A DNA stretch of 52,275 nt from Fragilariopsis cylindrus CCMP1102 (Eukaryota; Bacillariophyta; Bacillariophyceae; Bacillariales; Bacillariaceae), in the NCBI GenBank assembly GCA_900095095.1, contig FMBT01000558.1, positions 1-52,275 on the forward strand, in the 5' to 3' direction. Below are positions 30,101-39,389 of the stretch, in pieces. The notes beneath the pieces were generated by a model, which worked only from the letters and a program-made list of their open reading frames with translations, did no database searches and was not told the origin of the DNA. The position numbers and the translations under genes were made by a program. Numbering within the stretch: the stretch's first letter is position 1; the number at the start of each line of letters is the position of its first letter.

Positions 30101-31248
30101 TCATGACTGTTGTCGAAGGAAGAATCACCTTCATTATCGTTTCGTGGTTCATTTTGATCTGATGATGGTGTGCTACCATCTTTATCATTACCACTGTCAT
30201 TACGATTGTCAACATTCTTATCATCTCCATCTTCTATAGACTCTTCGGTACTAGTTATACCAATAGTTCTGTAGCCAACTAGATTACCCTTTTCTTCTAC
30301 AACAACAACTTCGTCATCTTCTACTTCCCCCTCAGTAGTAGTCCTACCATCTTTTCCGTATCCGCCCAAATTATTTCCTTCTTCTACAATATGGAAAACA
30401 CCTTCTAATATGTTTTCCTCATCTGCTACATCGTTGTCGTCATCGTTGTCGTCAACGTCGTCGTCAACGTCGTCGTCAACGTTGTCGTCAACGTCGTATT
30501 CAACGTCGTCGTTGCTTTCGTTATAATTTTCGTATTTCGAATTGTTGTCGGTGTTTTCATTTTCGTCATCGCTGATCGATTTGTCATCATATCGAATTTC
30601 TTTCTCTTCTACAATAGATCCGTGAGTTTTTACTGCTGATGAAACTACTACTGTAGCAAATGGTAATTCTTCGGCCTGCGAATCAACACCGTTGCTCTTT
30701 TTGTTGTTGTTGTTGATGATGATGTCATCGGTCGTCGCCGTTTTGGACAAGGATGGAAGACGAAAGCCGTCTTCGTGTACAGTTTGAGTAGCGCCGAGTA
30801 TTGCATTTTTCTCATTCTCGTCTTCATCATCGGTACCTTGTTCTATGTCGTTGTCGTCGAAAGTATCAACACTACTAGTAGAGTCAAGGCTGCTACTGCT
30901 GCTACTGTCAGCAGAAGAGGATATTATTGTTTCTTCATCGTGTATAATCTCTTTTTTATTGTCACCGTCGTTATGTTGTGGTCGTGGAATATGCTTTATT
31001 ATTCCATCGTCTCCTTCAGAGGAATCAACGTCAGCATCGCTTGTCGTTCTATTAGCCAAGTAATTATTATGATCGTCGTCGTCATTGTATTCGTAACTAT
31101 CCTTTTGATGTTGCTGTTGCTTTTGAACACGTGCGGCTGTATCATTATTTCCAGGAATCAAAGAAGATGAAGAATCATCGGTAGCCAAGAGATGAGGAAG
31201 AGCACTCCCCATCAGAAGGATATCTATCCAATGTCTCCGTATTCTCAT
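27142..31248 (-). CDS. Mid-SUN domain (SLP/SUCO-like) ER or nuclear-envelope protein, 1368 residues
   Basis: The family (yeast Slp1, animal SUCO/Opt, plant SUN3-5) sits in the ER and nuclear envelope and helps protein maturation and membrane organisation. The start MRIRRHWIDILLMGSALPHLLATDD is a signal peptide. About 560 acidic, Asp/Asn/Ser/Glu-rich residues follow, including a DDVDDDVDD run from a GTCGTCAAC repeat at 30440-30510. The SUN domain lies at about residues 590-730: VDYASKTAGALIIEK, then KYAIVPCSEERKYVVLSLSED and WARYLKFKFLTHHGAEYYC. The C-terminal third has a coiled coil (LDNLRRDQEERLSRLEEQI). Hydrophobic segments follow at about 1150-1185 and 1235-1255 (MTVVAAVFTLLLCRMIMFC), then a basic tail. 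The 4.1 kb single exon is intact. The acidic arm is much longer than the SUN domain itself. Confidence 0.87.
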   Translation of the reverse strand: MRIRRHWIDILLMGSALPHLLATDDSSSSLIPGNNDTAARVQKQQQHQKDSYEYNDDDDHNNYLANRTTSDADVDSSEGDDGIIKHIPRPQHNDGDNKKEIIHDEETIISSSADSSSSSSLDSTSSVDTFDDNDIEQGTDDEDENEKNAILGATQTVHEDGFRLPSLSKTATTDDIIINNNNKKSNGVDSQAEELPFATVVVSSAVKTHGSIVEEKEIRYDDKSISDDENENTDNNSKYENYNESNDDVEYDVDDNVDDDVDDDVDDNDDDNDVADEENILEGVFHIVEEGNNLGGYGKDGRTTTEGEVEDDEVVVVEEKGNLVGYRTIGITSTEESIEDGDDKNVDNRNDSGNDKDGSTPSSDQNEPRNDNEGDSSFDNSHEHDTNNNVSDESNNSEGNDEETKQNNDLDNDNNNNNNEGVPAETSLENSTEETSNVKAGNNNEALTHAEEYKSAIVQHIDENDDDRKTLLTGVLEKLSKLSSGDHVTDTNATATATDETKQMPGEEENKKDPHNAILDVNDVEAESSDEIEDEKLEIDGGKANDSVVGNKDETSDQLVEEDGKTESEVEETNATIVDDDDEDEDLTDRVSVDYASKTAGALIIEKSSDFKGTSNLMIGDRDKYAIVPCSEERKYVVLSLSEDILVKVIKLANYERFSSTIKDFQVKGSHTLGNWVDLGTYRAESGNGEQIFTLDSPTWARYLKFKFLTHHGAEYYCTLSQIQVHGSNMVQGFHEQWEGIEENNEEYTEQSEVATGEIKADIEEKTNEELMHIEEDIDSQNTSISYAVYNEAPDTATGNLDVVTDVDSNPKNADAIASIHSKMNPLYHFRSPPTFSEILQGEKVADEKLFSDLYDMIPDTLSVLPSHSRNSVGRQIQEDGEMRTVHQISRLAFDSLYSFGSRLVSGDISLLATEDDDSSIVPPKMNEFSGEYAQKRFGSGLSSMISLNLSNSIDHSSTANESSQNQAIDKSNRSSGDHTKIATKIIEETPSAISDDKSKISKSPTKKEEHAPVKKVEDEAVAGANDSLDLAILKLLKDIPSAECLVNLDFAGFKAKVSATRKAAATSGSSQSVGMMEPMFKKLTDEIFALQTSLSVHDQFAKMSISCYQRVVLDLALKLDNLRRDQEERLSRLEEQIAEPASMRMLKKLILSVISTVTTWIISNGWYVFVTVKNRLVPMILRFLLSLFSKDIYTQINNTCGSFVAHFINLTGDYSIKSNVWFQSATYKEFFSVWSTYYDGGMTVVAAVFTLLLCRMIMFCTSFRRRSSSNRGKVRNSQKHNDTNGSEVNTDRDCHESHVSSSAASSKNQEKIARKNKKTSHIGIAALKCSEETIPELQDEIHETDSVHNGVDERILAISPSVVSLEG

Positions 31249-31930
31249 TTTATATTTATGTATTTAATGATGATGTTAATAGCAGTGTTCTTCTTCCGTA
31301 GTAGTCCTCTAGCGCGCCTATGTAGTAGATCTTATGTATGTATGTATGTATATATTATATAACTATTGCTCCTGTTCCTCTGCTCGGGCTCATTATTCCT
31401 CTATACTTCTGGTGCTTTTTGAACCATAGTTTCTGTTCTATGGTTGTTAGGTTGAGTTGTTGGAATGTTTTCTAAATGGCACGGAGATGCAGGTTGATGT
31501 TCTTGTTCGTTGCTCCTCGCTTACGGTATATATTGTCAATAATGATGTGAGTGGTGATGATTGCGTTACAGCACATGACTTCCTCTCATTAGTACTCGTA
31601 CAAAAGAAGAATGAAGAAGCGTTATGACGTCATGTTGTCAAGGCGCGCAAGAGGTGCGCGCCGAGGTGCCCATCTTTTAAATTTCGAAATTATTTTTTCC
31701 AACTAAACCAGGATATTCAACATTATGACAACAACAACAAACAAACAAGAAGATGAACTTGCAATGAATCGAGGAAGGTGACGACAATACGCCACAAAAA
31801 GCAAAATCGATCGTTCTTGATAGAAGACAGAGAAAGATTAAAGATAAAGATAAAGTTCAGCACAGTACAGTACCGCACAGTACAGTACAGTACAGTTCAG
31901 TACCGCACACGAGAAATATTACTTTAAACG
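31249..31930. promoter_or_regulatory. Divergent intergenic region, SUN protein / MOZART1
   Basis: About 0.68 kb between oppositely transcribed genes. It contains a TATG microsatellite (about 31332-31352), a GC-rich GGCGCGCAAGAGGTGCGCGCC inverted motif near 31640-31660, and a CAGTA-type tandem run (31859-31912) just before the MOZART1 ATG. No gene is seen inside. Confidence 0.5.
31859..31912. repeat. CAGTA-type short tandem repeat in a 5' leader
   Basis: CAGTACAGTACCGCACAGTA-like units of 5 bp are repeated about ten times with small changes. They end about 20 bp before the MOZART1 start codon, so they are likely within its 5' UTR or core promoter. Confidence 0.7.
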
Positions 31931-32425
31931 ATGGCACAAACAACCACCATGAGTAAATTGCGAGGAAGGCATTACGCAGCCCGAGCTGCACGTGCCACCG
32001 CTGGCGCCTCTGCCTCCACAACGAATGATATCTCGAACAACAACATCATCAACAACAGCAACAGCAATAACTCGATCCGTCATAGTCATCGGTACATTAA
32101 CAATACTACAAGAAATAGTACAGATTATAATAACACACCTTCTGATTCAGTTGCTAATACCAATCGAAATAACACCAGCAGTAGTGGTAATAATAATAAT
32201 AATAATAATGATACTACTAGTATTATCAACGACGGCAGTGACGATGAGGGTGATAGAATTGATAGAGAGATGCAACTCGTTCAAGGTATATCAGATCGAC
32301 TCGAAACAGGGTTGAATGAATTTGCTCTTCGAGCAATTTTAGACTTACTAAAACGAGGTGAACAACCAGATGCTATTGTAGCGGTTGTGACGAGTCTTGC
32401 CCAACGACCCACCACCACAAGGTAA
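31931..32425 (+). CDS. MZT1: MOZART1-like gamma-tubulin complex component
   Basis: MOZART1 is a small helical protein that binds gamma-tubulin complex proteins and recruits them to microtubule-organising centres. The C-terminal part (about residues 115-157) carries the family pattern ISDRLETGLNEFALRAILDL followed by KRGEQPDAIVAVVTSL. The helical pattern and the G-x-N/Q-P-[ED]-A signature after L match. The homologue is usually 70-90 residues. Here a 110-residue Asn/Ser/Thr-rich extension with AAC/AAT runs precedes it. The start is uncertain: Met1 (31931) and Met7 are close together, and a start near the domain would be non-Met. The single exon ends in TAA-terminated PTTTR. The identification is confident from the short domain alone. 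Confidence 0.78.
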   Translation: MAQTTTMSKLRGRHYAARAARATAGASASTTNDISNNNIINNSNSNNSIRHSHRYINNTTRNSTDYNNTPSDSVANTNRNNTSSSGNNNNNNNDTTSIINDGSDDEGDRIDREMQLVQGISDRLETGLNEFALRAILDLLKRGEQPDAIVAVVTSLAQRPTTTR

Positions 32426-33272
32426 ACGTAATCGACGAACAACAAATGGAAGTTTCCAAACATAGGTAGATATCAGGATAAGGACGTAAATACAACGTAC
32501 GTTTATTAAAGTATTGACTTGAGTTCAAAATTTATGTAGATAGAGGGAATAAGCGAACGAATGAATGAATCAATAATTTACGGAGAAATTGGGTGATGTT
32601 ATCGATGCTGTTTACTTTGCTTCAAAATTGGCCTATTTTAATGAATGGAGACAAGGTCGTAATTTGCAATACTATTATTATTATCATTATTTACGCACAG
32701 ACGAAACGCACGCTTTCTTACTCATACTATTTTAGCACGTATTTATGATGATGATATTGTCAAGGTGTCTTGGGGTGTTGTACAGGAAACAAGAATTAAA
32801 TATGATGGAAGTCTTCCACCCGAAAGTGTTGATAAATTCATGGCACAATCATAAGTTGAATGGGCAGTGTGGGGGTAATGGTAGATAGATCGTTTATGAC
32901 TTCATATTTACTATAAAATTATATCTAAAAAACCACACGAATATATATTCAAATAGTATTGTTCACATTTCCCACTTTCCCCGGAAGATATTTAATTTTT
33001 GACCTCTCGTCATTGTTGTTTATGGCGTACACAGAATAGCACTCTCGAGTCGGACGAAAATATTAGATTCAAACAATAATCGTCACAGCGAACATTCAGG
33101 TTTTTTTGTAACGACCCAAGTCATAAATGCAGCCAGGTCTATATGATTTCCATTGGACGACCATTCCAAGCAATCTAAAACGGGATATCTCTACCATCTA
33201 GGAGATATGGTCAACAAAATCGCAGGTTTGAAGGTTCCAAATCTGGAGTCTAGAACCTATAGTTGCAAGCAG
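32426..33272. other. Intergenic stretch with an unidentified coding-like fragment
   Basis: About 0.85 kb. Between about 32590 and 32853 the plus strand reads KLGDVIDAVYFASKLAYFNEW (32588-32650). After a TAT/TTA-rich gap it then reads THTILARIYDDDIVKVSWG and VVQETRIKYDGSLPPESVDK, ending with TAA at about 32853. The two halves are in different frames and no convincing splice sites join them. I do not recognise the protein. It is probably a gene remnant or the end of a gene with an unusual intron. The rest is plain AT-rich DNA. Confidence 0.35.
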
Positions 33273-34006
33273 CTATCCGTTGCGAAAAAATGATACGCAA
33301 TCGACTCCCCTTGGTGGCATTTCTGCAAAAGGGTCATTATATTCTTCCCGCAAGAGTCCAGCTGGACCATATAGACTCACAATGCCAGAATCTAGACCAA
33401 CAGACCACGCTGAACCTATCGCCACGAGACTTCCGTCTTGCGAGAACTTCATACATTTTACACCGGCCTCGCCAGGAATCGTCAACGTAGCAGTCGGACC
33501 TTGGTCGGTATTGTGTATATCCCAGATCTGGACCATATTAGGTTCATTATAGAGAGATATAGCCAGGAAATGATTCTGACTAGTTCGAGCCATTTCATGA
33601 GTCTTTTGCATGTCCGAAAAAACACTCGGCAATGTACAACCAAAACCAAACCGGTCGCAAACCTTGTCAGGAGCAGCAAAGAGATACTTTTCAGAAAGTG
33701 ATTACATCCTTGCATTTTGTCTTTGTTCGGCCAGGGAGGTAGAGTGTACACTCTCATGTCGTGATTTACCTCTTTGCTTACCAAACAAAGCCTTTCTCAG
33801 TCATCTCGATCCTCAATGATGTCAGGAAAAATCCTACCCCAAAGTAGTGTCTCTGGAATGTACGGGTCACTTTTGCGCTTTGTACTATTCATCTCCATTT
33901 TCTCCCAATGTTTCGGTGACGTTGACGTTGACGTTAACGTTGACGTTTTTGATCTTTGCTTGTTCGTTCGTTGATGGCGGAACATTCTGTTCTCTCTTTC
34001 TGTCAT
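33273..34006 (-). pseudogene. WD40-repeat protein fragment, disrupted
   Basis: The 3' part encodes WD40-like text: FLAISLYNEPNMVQIWDIHN, then KCMKFSQDGSLVAIGS and GIVSLYGPAG, with IWD and FSQDGS as blade landmarks. It stops after VDCVSFFRNG, which is too short for a full propeller. A frame open to about 33695 adds YLFAAPDKVCDRFGFGCTLP upstream. A minus-strand start near 34006 encodes a basic leader and KSDPYIPETLLWGRIFPDII, then a TGA. A GTAAGC donor (33785) and an AAAAG acceptor (about 33695) could link them, but the TGA stays in frame before the donor. It is either a decayed gene or one with a sequence error. Its role is unknown. Confidence 0.5.
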
Positions 34007-34291
34007 GAGAAGGTTGTTGACTGTTGAAATGCTCGATATTCTCTCTTATCTCTATTCGTTCGAATTTCGAATGGCATTGCTAAAACTCTAGTTCGGTCGT
34101 GCAGTGATTTCCGTCTAGAATAAGCAGGACGAAAATATTTTTCAGTCCTGCTTTATTTTTCAAAGAAAGCAAGAAACTAAAATAACAACAGCACATTGAA
34201 ATTTCTAAATTACTGAAGTAGTATGGAACATTCGAACATGATGTGTAATCAAGAAGTACTTAAGTTCCAAGTTTAAAGTAATAACTATCAA

Positions 34292-35509
34292 ATGGCATCA
34301 CTTTCCAAACGAACTTCAGCATCGTGGTGGTGGACGATGATATTGCCAAAGTTTACTCTACCAAAATTTCGGTTTATGGTTCATGAAAAATGGTCGAATG
34401 TTTTGTTTCTTCACTGGCGTATCCCCTCACATCTTGAATATATTCTTAAGAATTGTACGTCTCCCTTTCTTCTTGACCGATATGATGGTTCTTTATGGAT
34501 TGGATTAATTTTGTTGACAGAAGAAAATGTCGGTCCCTCTATTGGAAGGACGAAATGGACGTGCGTGACTCATCATGGTATCAACGTGAGAACGTACGTC
34601 CAAGGGATAGATCGAGACGACAACGACGACGACGACGATGCTGATGACGATGGAGCCACCACACATGACATCAACAATAACAATATTAATACTGAGAAGA
34701 ATTGTAGTCAATCACGTGGAATTTATTTTTCTTCTTTAGAATGCGACGATGAGTCCACTTCATTTGGAGCCAACTTCTTTGGAATGCCATATCAAGTAGC
34801 AAGAATGCTACGAAATTACAACTTTATTGCCAGCGAGGGAAACAATCAACAAGGAAATGAATATCTACGGAAAAGACATTACTGGGTACGATCCGAACGA
34901 TTGAGGTCTGCTACGCCCTCTTTCTTTCGTATGTTATATCGTAACCTATTGCAATGGCCGTCAAGAATACTATATTATATTAATCACCTCCGAAACAATA
35001 CAAATTCAAATAGTAACAATCTACTTCAAGATAATGAAAATACGAAGAACGATCAATTGATATCGTCTATTTCCTCTTCGACTATTTTGCAAGTAGATAC
35101 ACAGCAAACACAACAATTTACAGTAGACTGTTCGTGGAATGTCTGTGATAGATCATGTGAGGACAATGCTCAGCCACAAACACAACAAGAAGAAAAAGAT
35201 GTAGACAATGGTAATGGTAAAGATTTGGATGATGAACAATTTTCTAAATGGGCCGTTGAACGATATTTTGTATATACACAGAAATATAGTTGTAGTTGGC
35301 GAGGTGAGGTGGAACATGAACCATGGCCGGTTGTTAGCAGCAAGAAAAAAGTCGAATTAGAACATTTAGAAATTGCGAACATCGACACGTATGAACCTAA
35401 AAATATGCGTCCCATCATTTCATATATGGCAAAAACTTCACCCGACAGTATATTATTCAGTTCTGGTGTTGGACCTGTTCAATTTAACATGTTACAACCC
35501 ATTTCATAG
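34292..35509 (+). CDS. DUF2071 (YqjF-like) protein
   Basis: The protein matches the DUF2071/COG3361 family, whose members share a fold with acetoacetate decarboxylase but whose role is unsettled. Family phrases are LFLHWRIPSHLEYILKN, DRYDGSLWIGLILLTEENVG, HHGINVRTYV and GIYFSSLECDDESTSFGANF. The later part has AVERYFVYTQKYSCSW then EVEHEPWPV, the usual C-terminal motif. Acidic (DDNDDDDDADDD) and Asn/Gln-rich insertions break the domain. Total length is 405 residues, longer than bacterial members of about 240. No signal peptide or membrane segment is evident. The single exon is intact. Confidence 0.8.
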   Translation: MASLSKRTSASWWWTMILPKFTLPKFRFMVHEKWSNVLFLHWRIPSHLEYILKNCTSPFLLDRYDGSLWIGLILLTEENVGPSIGRTKWTCVTHHGINVRTYVQGIDRDDNDDDDDADDDGATTHDINNNNINTEKNCSQSRGIYFSSLECDDESTSFGANFFGMPYQVARMLRNYNFIASEGNNQQGNEYLRKRHYWVRSERLRSATPSFFRMLYRNLLQWPSRILYYINHLRNNTNSNSNNLLQDNENTKNDQLISSISSSTILQVDTQQTQQFTVDCSWNVCDRSCEDNAQPQTQQEEKDVDNGNGKDLDDEQFSKWAVERYFVYTQKYSCSWRGEVEHEPWPVVSSKKKVELEHLEIANIDTYEPKNMRPIISYMAKTSPDSILFSSGVGPVQFNMLQPIS

Positions 35510-36743
35510 AACACTATTTAATTTGTGATGTTGTAGCTAATATCCTTTCTGACCTTGAATAGTAGTAATTGATTCAAAATACCACATACATAGAATGTTT
35601 CATCCAATCAAAATTGACCGTACAAAAGTTACAGTAAGAATGCCAATGAATTAATATTTGTTTTGTTAGACACTGCTTTTGGACTACTGTTTAATCCACA
35701 AACTTTCTGTTCACGAACCCTTCTTGTAGAAATAATGTTAAAGGAGGAGGAGGGGGGGGGGGGGGTATTCAATTGGTGGATACATCTACGAATAGATATG
35801 AAGTTCACTCTCTTCAGGAATAAAACTAGCTAATCATATTCCTATGCTTTATTTCTCCCTTGCCATTCGTGCCAAGCAAGATACCTTATGAAAATTTACT
35901 ATGGGACAATGAATTGATATACTATAACATTATTTCAACTCTTATACCATTATTTAATCATAACTACACACAGTAGACCATTGACTGCATCTAAGCCCTA
36001 GCTAGGTAGCACAATGAACAGAATTGTAGCCCCCTCCCAACTTATTTTGAAAAGTTTACTCTTCACTTTTCCCTTCCACCACCACCGTACCCTCCCTGTT
36101 GTAAATACGCAACAAAATATTGATAAAAGAAAGTCACAATACAGCCATATAATGTGATCTTGCATATTTAAATTTACACGTGCTGTAGAGTCAAGTTCTG
36201 CACAGGTAACGACTAGTTGTACATACGTGCTGGAGGAGTGTAGAGATTGATTACTACTAGATATCTATAGGGCGAAACAATTTTATTGGCACGGAACATG
36301 GAAGGATGGAATTTCCTTTCTTTTCTCAATACATTACAAAGTTCAAATTGAATAATACCAAAAAAGATGTTGCATACCTTCTATTGCTGATAGAATTTGC
36401 TGTTGTTGTAGATATTCATTTTCTTTGTTTAATAATTTTTGAAAACAAATCACTTAGTTTTGTAAGTAAGTAAGTCAAAGAAAAAAAACGAATATCTTAC
36501 TAGCGTGGCCGTTCGTGATTGCGGGTGTGCGTGTTTGCACCGCACATACTTCATCGGCGCTGACAACTCTGTTCTCCGATCTTTCAATCATGTGATCAAA
36601 TGCTAATACTGTAATATATATCGACACATCATCAGGCTTGAACAGGATCATCTACATTCTCTTTCCCATAATCATCTCACCATATGTCAATACTCCCTCA
36701 TCACAAAATAGTGCAAAATACGAGAACAAAACCAAAAACAAAA
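35510..36743. other. 1.2 kb intergenic stretch
   Basis: No gene is supported. It contains a GGA/G tract ending in 14 consecutive G (35752-35765), which is unusual in this AT-rich DNA. GTAAGTAAGTAAG-like and AT-rich stretches follow near 36460-36480. The final 100 bp before 36744 presumably form the FKBP promoter/leader. The upstream Met at 36684 is in frame with FKBP but would put 20 charged residues before the signal peptide. Confidence 0.5.
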
Positions 36744-37737
36744 ATGGCCAAGTTTGTACTCCTCCTTATCATCGCTCTTTCCGTTATCTGTATGGCAACG
36801 TCATTCTCTATGACGATGTCTAATAGCAATAATGCTGATGTCGATCGTCGATCATTCGTTAATAAGGGAACAACCGCTGCTGCTGTTGTTGTTGCAGGTG
36901 GATTATTGAGTAATCCATCTAAATCTATTGCCGCTGACACAGATACTGCTGCTGCTGCTACTGCTGAAGCTGACGTTGCTGCAACCGATGCTGATGGATT
37001 TTTTACCACTGAATCGGGTATGAAATACAAGGTAACGAAGGAAGGTACAGGAGGTATTCCTACAAGTGGGCAAACTGTTAAGGTGAGTTAGTTGAATTTT
37101 GAACTGAACTTGTAGTCTCATTTTACAAACGTTGAGTCATTTGATGATCTTATTATTATTTTAATGAATACCAATATCAATATTTCATAACAATCAATCT
37201 CATTTAATAAATAACACAGGCACATTATACTGGATGGCTTGATGGATTCGATACGGATAAAAAATTTGATTCTTCTCGTGATCGTGGCCGACCTTTCACT
37301 TTTTCTGTTGGAAAGGGACAGGTTATTCGGTAAGTTACAGCTACAGCAACAACATCGAATCCAATCATGTTACAGAAACAAACAAATAAAACTCTGGTTT
37401 GGCTATTGTTCCTTTCGTGCGTTAACTCACTTTATCCCCCTCCCACCTATTTCTTTATACGGCACGCTATTCTTAAAAAATGAAAAAAAATCGTTTGATT
37501 AAAATGGTAAATTTGAAACAATCACGAAATCAATTACAAATCAAATCATATTTGAATGAAAAAATATAATAATATAATAACAGTGGTTGGGATGAATCCT
37601 TTTCATCAATGAAAGTTGGTGAACGACGACAAATTATCCTCCCTCCTCGTTTGGCATATGGAGATCGTGGTGCCGGTGGAATCATCCCTGGAGGAGCGAC
37701 CTTATACTTCGATGTTGAATTATTAGGAATTATGTAA
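36744..37737 (+). CDS. FKBP-type peptidyl-prolyl isomerase, probably thylakoid lumen
   Basis: Catalyses cis-trans isomerisation of prolyl bonds. Three exons (36744-37082, 37220-37329, 37584-37737) join to 200 residues with exact frame restoration. The start at 36744 gives a signal peptide, [22 protein letters not shown] Ser/Asn stretch follows, then an RR-containing hydrophobic segment ([19 protein letters not shown]) ending in SIAAD, which reads as a twin-arginine lumen signal. This makes a bipartite targeting sequence for a secondary plastid. The FKBP domain includes [37 protein letters not shown] and [19 protein letters not shown], and ends [17 protein letters not shown]. The aromatic/Ile pocket residues and YGDRG loop are conserved. 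The gene has two introns, one of them about 250 bp. Confidence 0.9.
37083..37219 (+). other. Intron 1 of the FKBP gene
   Basis: A 137 bp phase-0 intron, donor GTGAGTTAG, acceptor TAACACAG. It joins TVK to AHYTGW, a standard FKBP junction. Confidence 0.9.
37330..37583 (+). other. Intron 2 of the FKBP gene
   Basis: A 254 bp intron with donor GTAAGTTAC and acceptor AATAACAG. It interrupts the Arg codon of QVIRGWDE (CG|T), so the splice is phase 2. Confidence 0.9.
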
Positions 37738-38243
37738 AAAGTATAAACAAAACTACTTACAGAATATATATATATATGGATAGTATGCAAATTATATGGA
37801 TCTCTACACATTCCAATAAAAGTAACTTAATATGAATCCAAATGAGAACGCTACACTAAATCTACATGAGCAACATACAGTACGCACCACCCACGCATTC
37901 CATACAGACGAAAATAGGCAAAAATCCACATGCTATTATTAGTGTGTGGCTGCTGCACAAAGAACAAATTGAACTCTTTTGAAGCTAGTAGTATATTTTC
38001 ATTTTTCATTTTCATTAACTAGTTAATAATTAAATTAAATCAAGTGTATAGAACAACCAGTTCATAGTACAGTATGTTCTTCTTTTCATTTTGTTGTCAA
38101 ACCCGCAGTACACTCAAATATATTTACGTTCATTATTACATTACGCATGTATGCATTCTTATGGTTATTAGTTCATACATAATAGATGAATAAATACGAC
38201 ATAATTGAAATATTACATAGTAGTCAATCTGCAGTACTAATTA
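37738..38243. other. Shared 3' region between convergent genes
   Basis: About 0.5 kb between FKBP (plus) and the Lys-rich protein (minus) stops. It is AT-rich with a TATATATATAT run near 37765. No coding sequence is supported. Confidence 0.6.
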
Positions 38244-39389
38244 TTAAACAGATAGGTCTTCTTGTTTTGCTTCTTTTTTCACTTTTTTAGCACTCTTTTT
38301 AGCTGCTTTCTTAGCTGCTTTCTCGAGCTTTTTGGCTTCCTTTTTAGCTGCTTTCTTTGCTGACTTCCGTTCTTCTTTCGATAAAGATGTTGTCGGCGAC
38401 GACACCGACGACGGTGGTGATGGTGTCTTGCTGCTATTGTTGTTTGGTTCAGACTTTATACGTTTCGTTTTAGGTGAAGGAGATGTAGTACTTGTAATGG
38501 TTGTTCCATCACGCCCGCCTGACGATTTTCTTTTTTTACTATTACTGCTCTCACCCTTCTTCTTTTTACTGCTACTGCTACTACCACTACTTGCATCGCG
38601 TTTCTTCTTGATATCGTTATTATGACTGTCAGCATCATCATCGGAAGTGATTGCAGTAGCATTAGCAGCATTTTTACTATCATTTTTAGTAGAAATATTT
38701 TCCATTAATGAAATAGGAATTTCTTTTGCTTTTGTTTTTGGTACACCTAATGGCATCCAACGACGTTTCATTCCAGTACGTTGTGGAATTGATGAATACG
38801 CGTGACGTAATTTTGTACCATCATTTGCAAAAGAAGGTTTAGGTCCATTACGTGGTGCTAATTCCATTTCAGTTTTCTTTGTATACAAGGCACTATTTAC
38901 ATTAAAATGACGTGTAAATGTTTTAGATGATGGATGTAATAAATACTTTGGTGCTGTTGTGTTTGTTGTTTTATCTTCGTCGTCGTCACTATCGCTACTG
39001 CTGCTACTACTATTACTATCATCGTCCTTTCCACTACCATTATTACCATTGACTAAAACACGAAAATTATGATTTTCAACACTTTCTCCCTGTTTGAGAG
39101 TGAATTTATCATTGATTTGTTGAATTGTGGATTTTTTATTATCACCATTTAATACAAGTTCAACACCATGCAGATCCTTTATATTCATTTCAGATGGTAC
39201 ACGAAATGTCCATAATTCGAAGTTACTATCATTATCACTATTATTGTTATTGTTATCTTTTTCAACATCCTTGATTGCACTAGGTCCTGGAGGTAAAAGT
39301 GTTTGTTCTCGATTAATGAAAGACGAAAACTTTGCATTAGTCAAAGAACCAATACCACGGGCACCGTTGCCATTATTATTATCGTTCAT
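38244..39389 (-). CDS. Lys-rich nuclear protein, possible RNA polymerase I subunit RPA34-like
   Basis: The 381-residue protein begins SLTNAKFSSFINREQTLLPP and has a short beta-like region with FELWTFRVPSEMNIKDLHG, which resembles the ELWLIRxPxDF start of RPA34.5/CD3EAP. A central PRNGPKPSFANDG and SSIPQRTGMKRRWMPLG segment follows. The C-terminal third is a Lys/Ser/Ala tail (SKKKKGESSNSKKRKSS, then KKAAKKEAKKLEKAAKK), typical of nucleolar proteins and of the RPA34 tail. Asn-, Ser- and Asp-rich runs interrupt it. The resemblance is short, so the RPA34 label is a suggestion. A generic nuclear protein with bipartite localisation signals is the safer reading. The single exon is intact. Confidence 0.5.
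   Translation of the reverse strand: MNDNNNGNGARGIGSLTNAKFSSFINREQTLLPPGPSAIKDVEKDNNNNNSDNDSNFELWTFRVPSEMNIKDLHGVELVLNGDNKKSTIQQINDKFTLKQGESVENHNFRVLVNGNNGSGKDDDSNSSSSSSDSDDDEDKTTNTTAPKYLLHPSSKTFTRHFNVNSALYTKKTEMELAPRNGPKPSFANDGTKLRHAYSSIPQRTGMKRRWMPLGVPKTKAKEIPISLMENISTKNDSKNAANATAITSDDDADSHNNDIKKKRDASSGSSSSSKKKKGESSNSKKRKSSGGRDGTTITSTTSPSPKTKRIKSEPNNNSSKTPSPPSSVSSPTTSLSKEERKSAKKAAKKEAKKLEKAAKKAAKKSAKKVKKEAKQEDLSV

Noticed and set aside
30420..30510. GTCGTCAAC array as a satellite repeat
   Set aside because: It is an in-frame DDV/DDN repeat in the SUN-domain protein, so it is coding low complexity.
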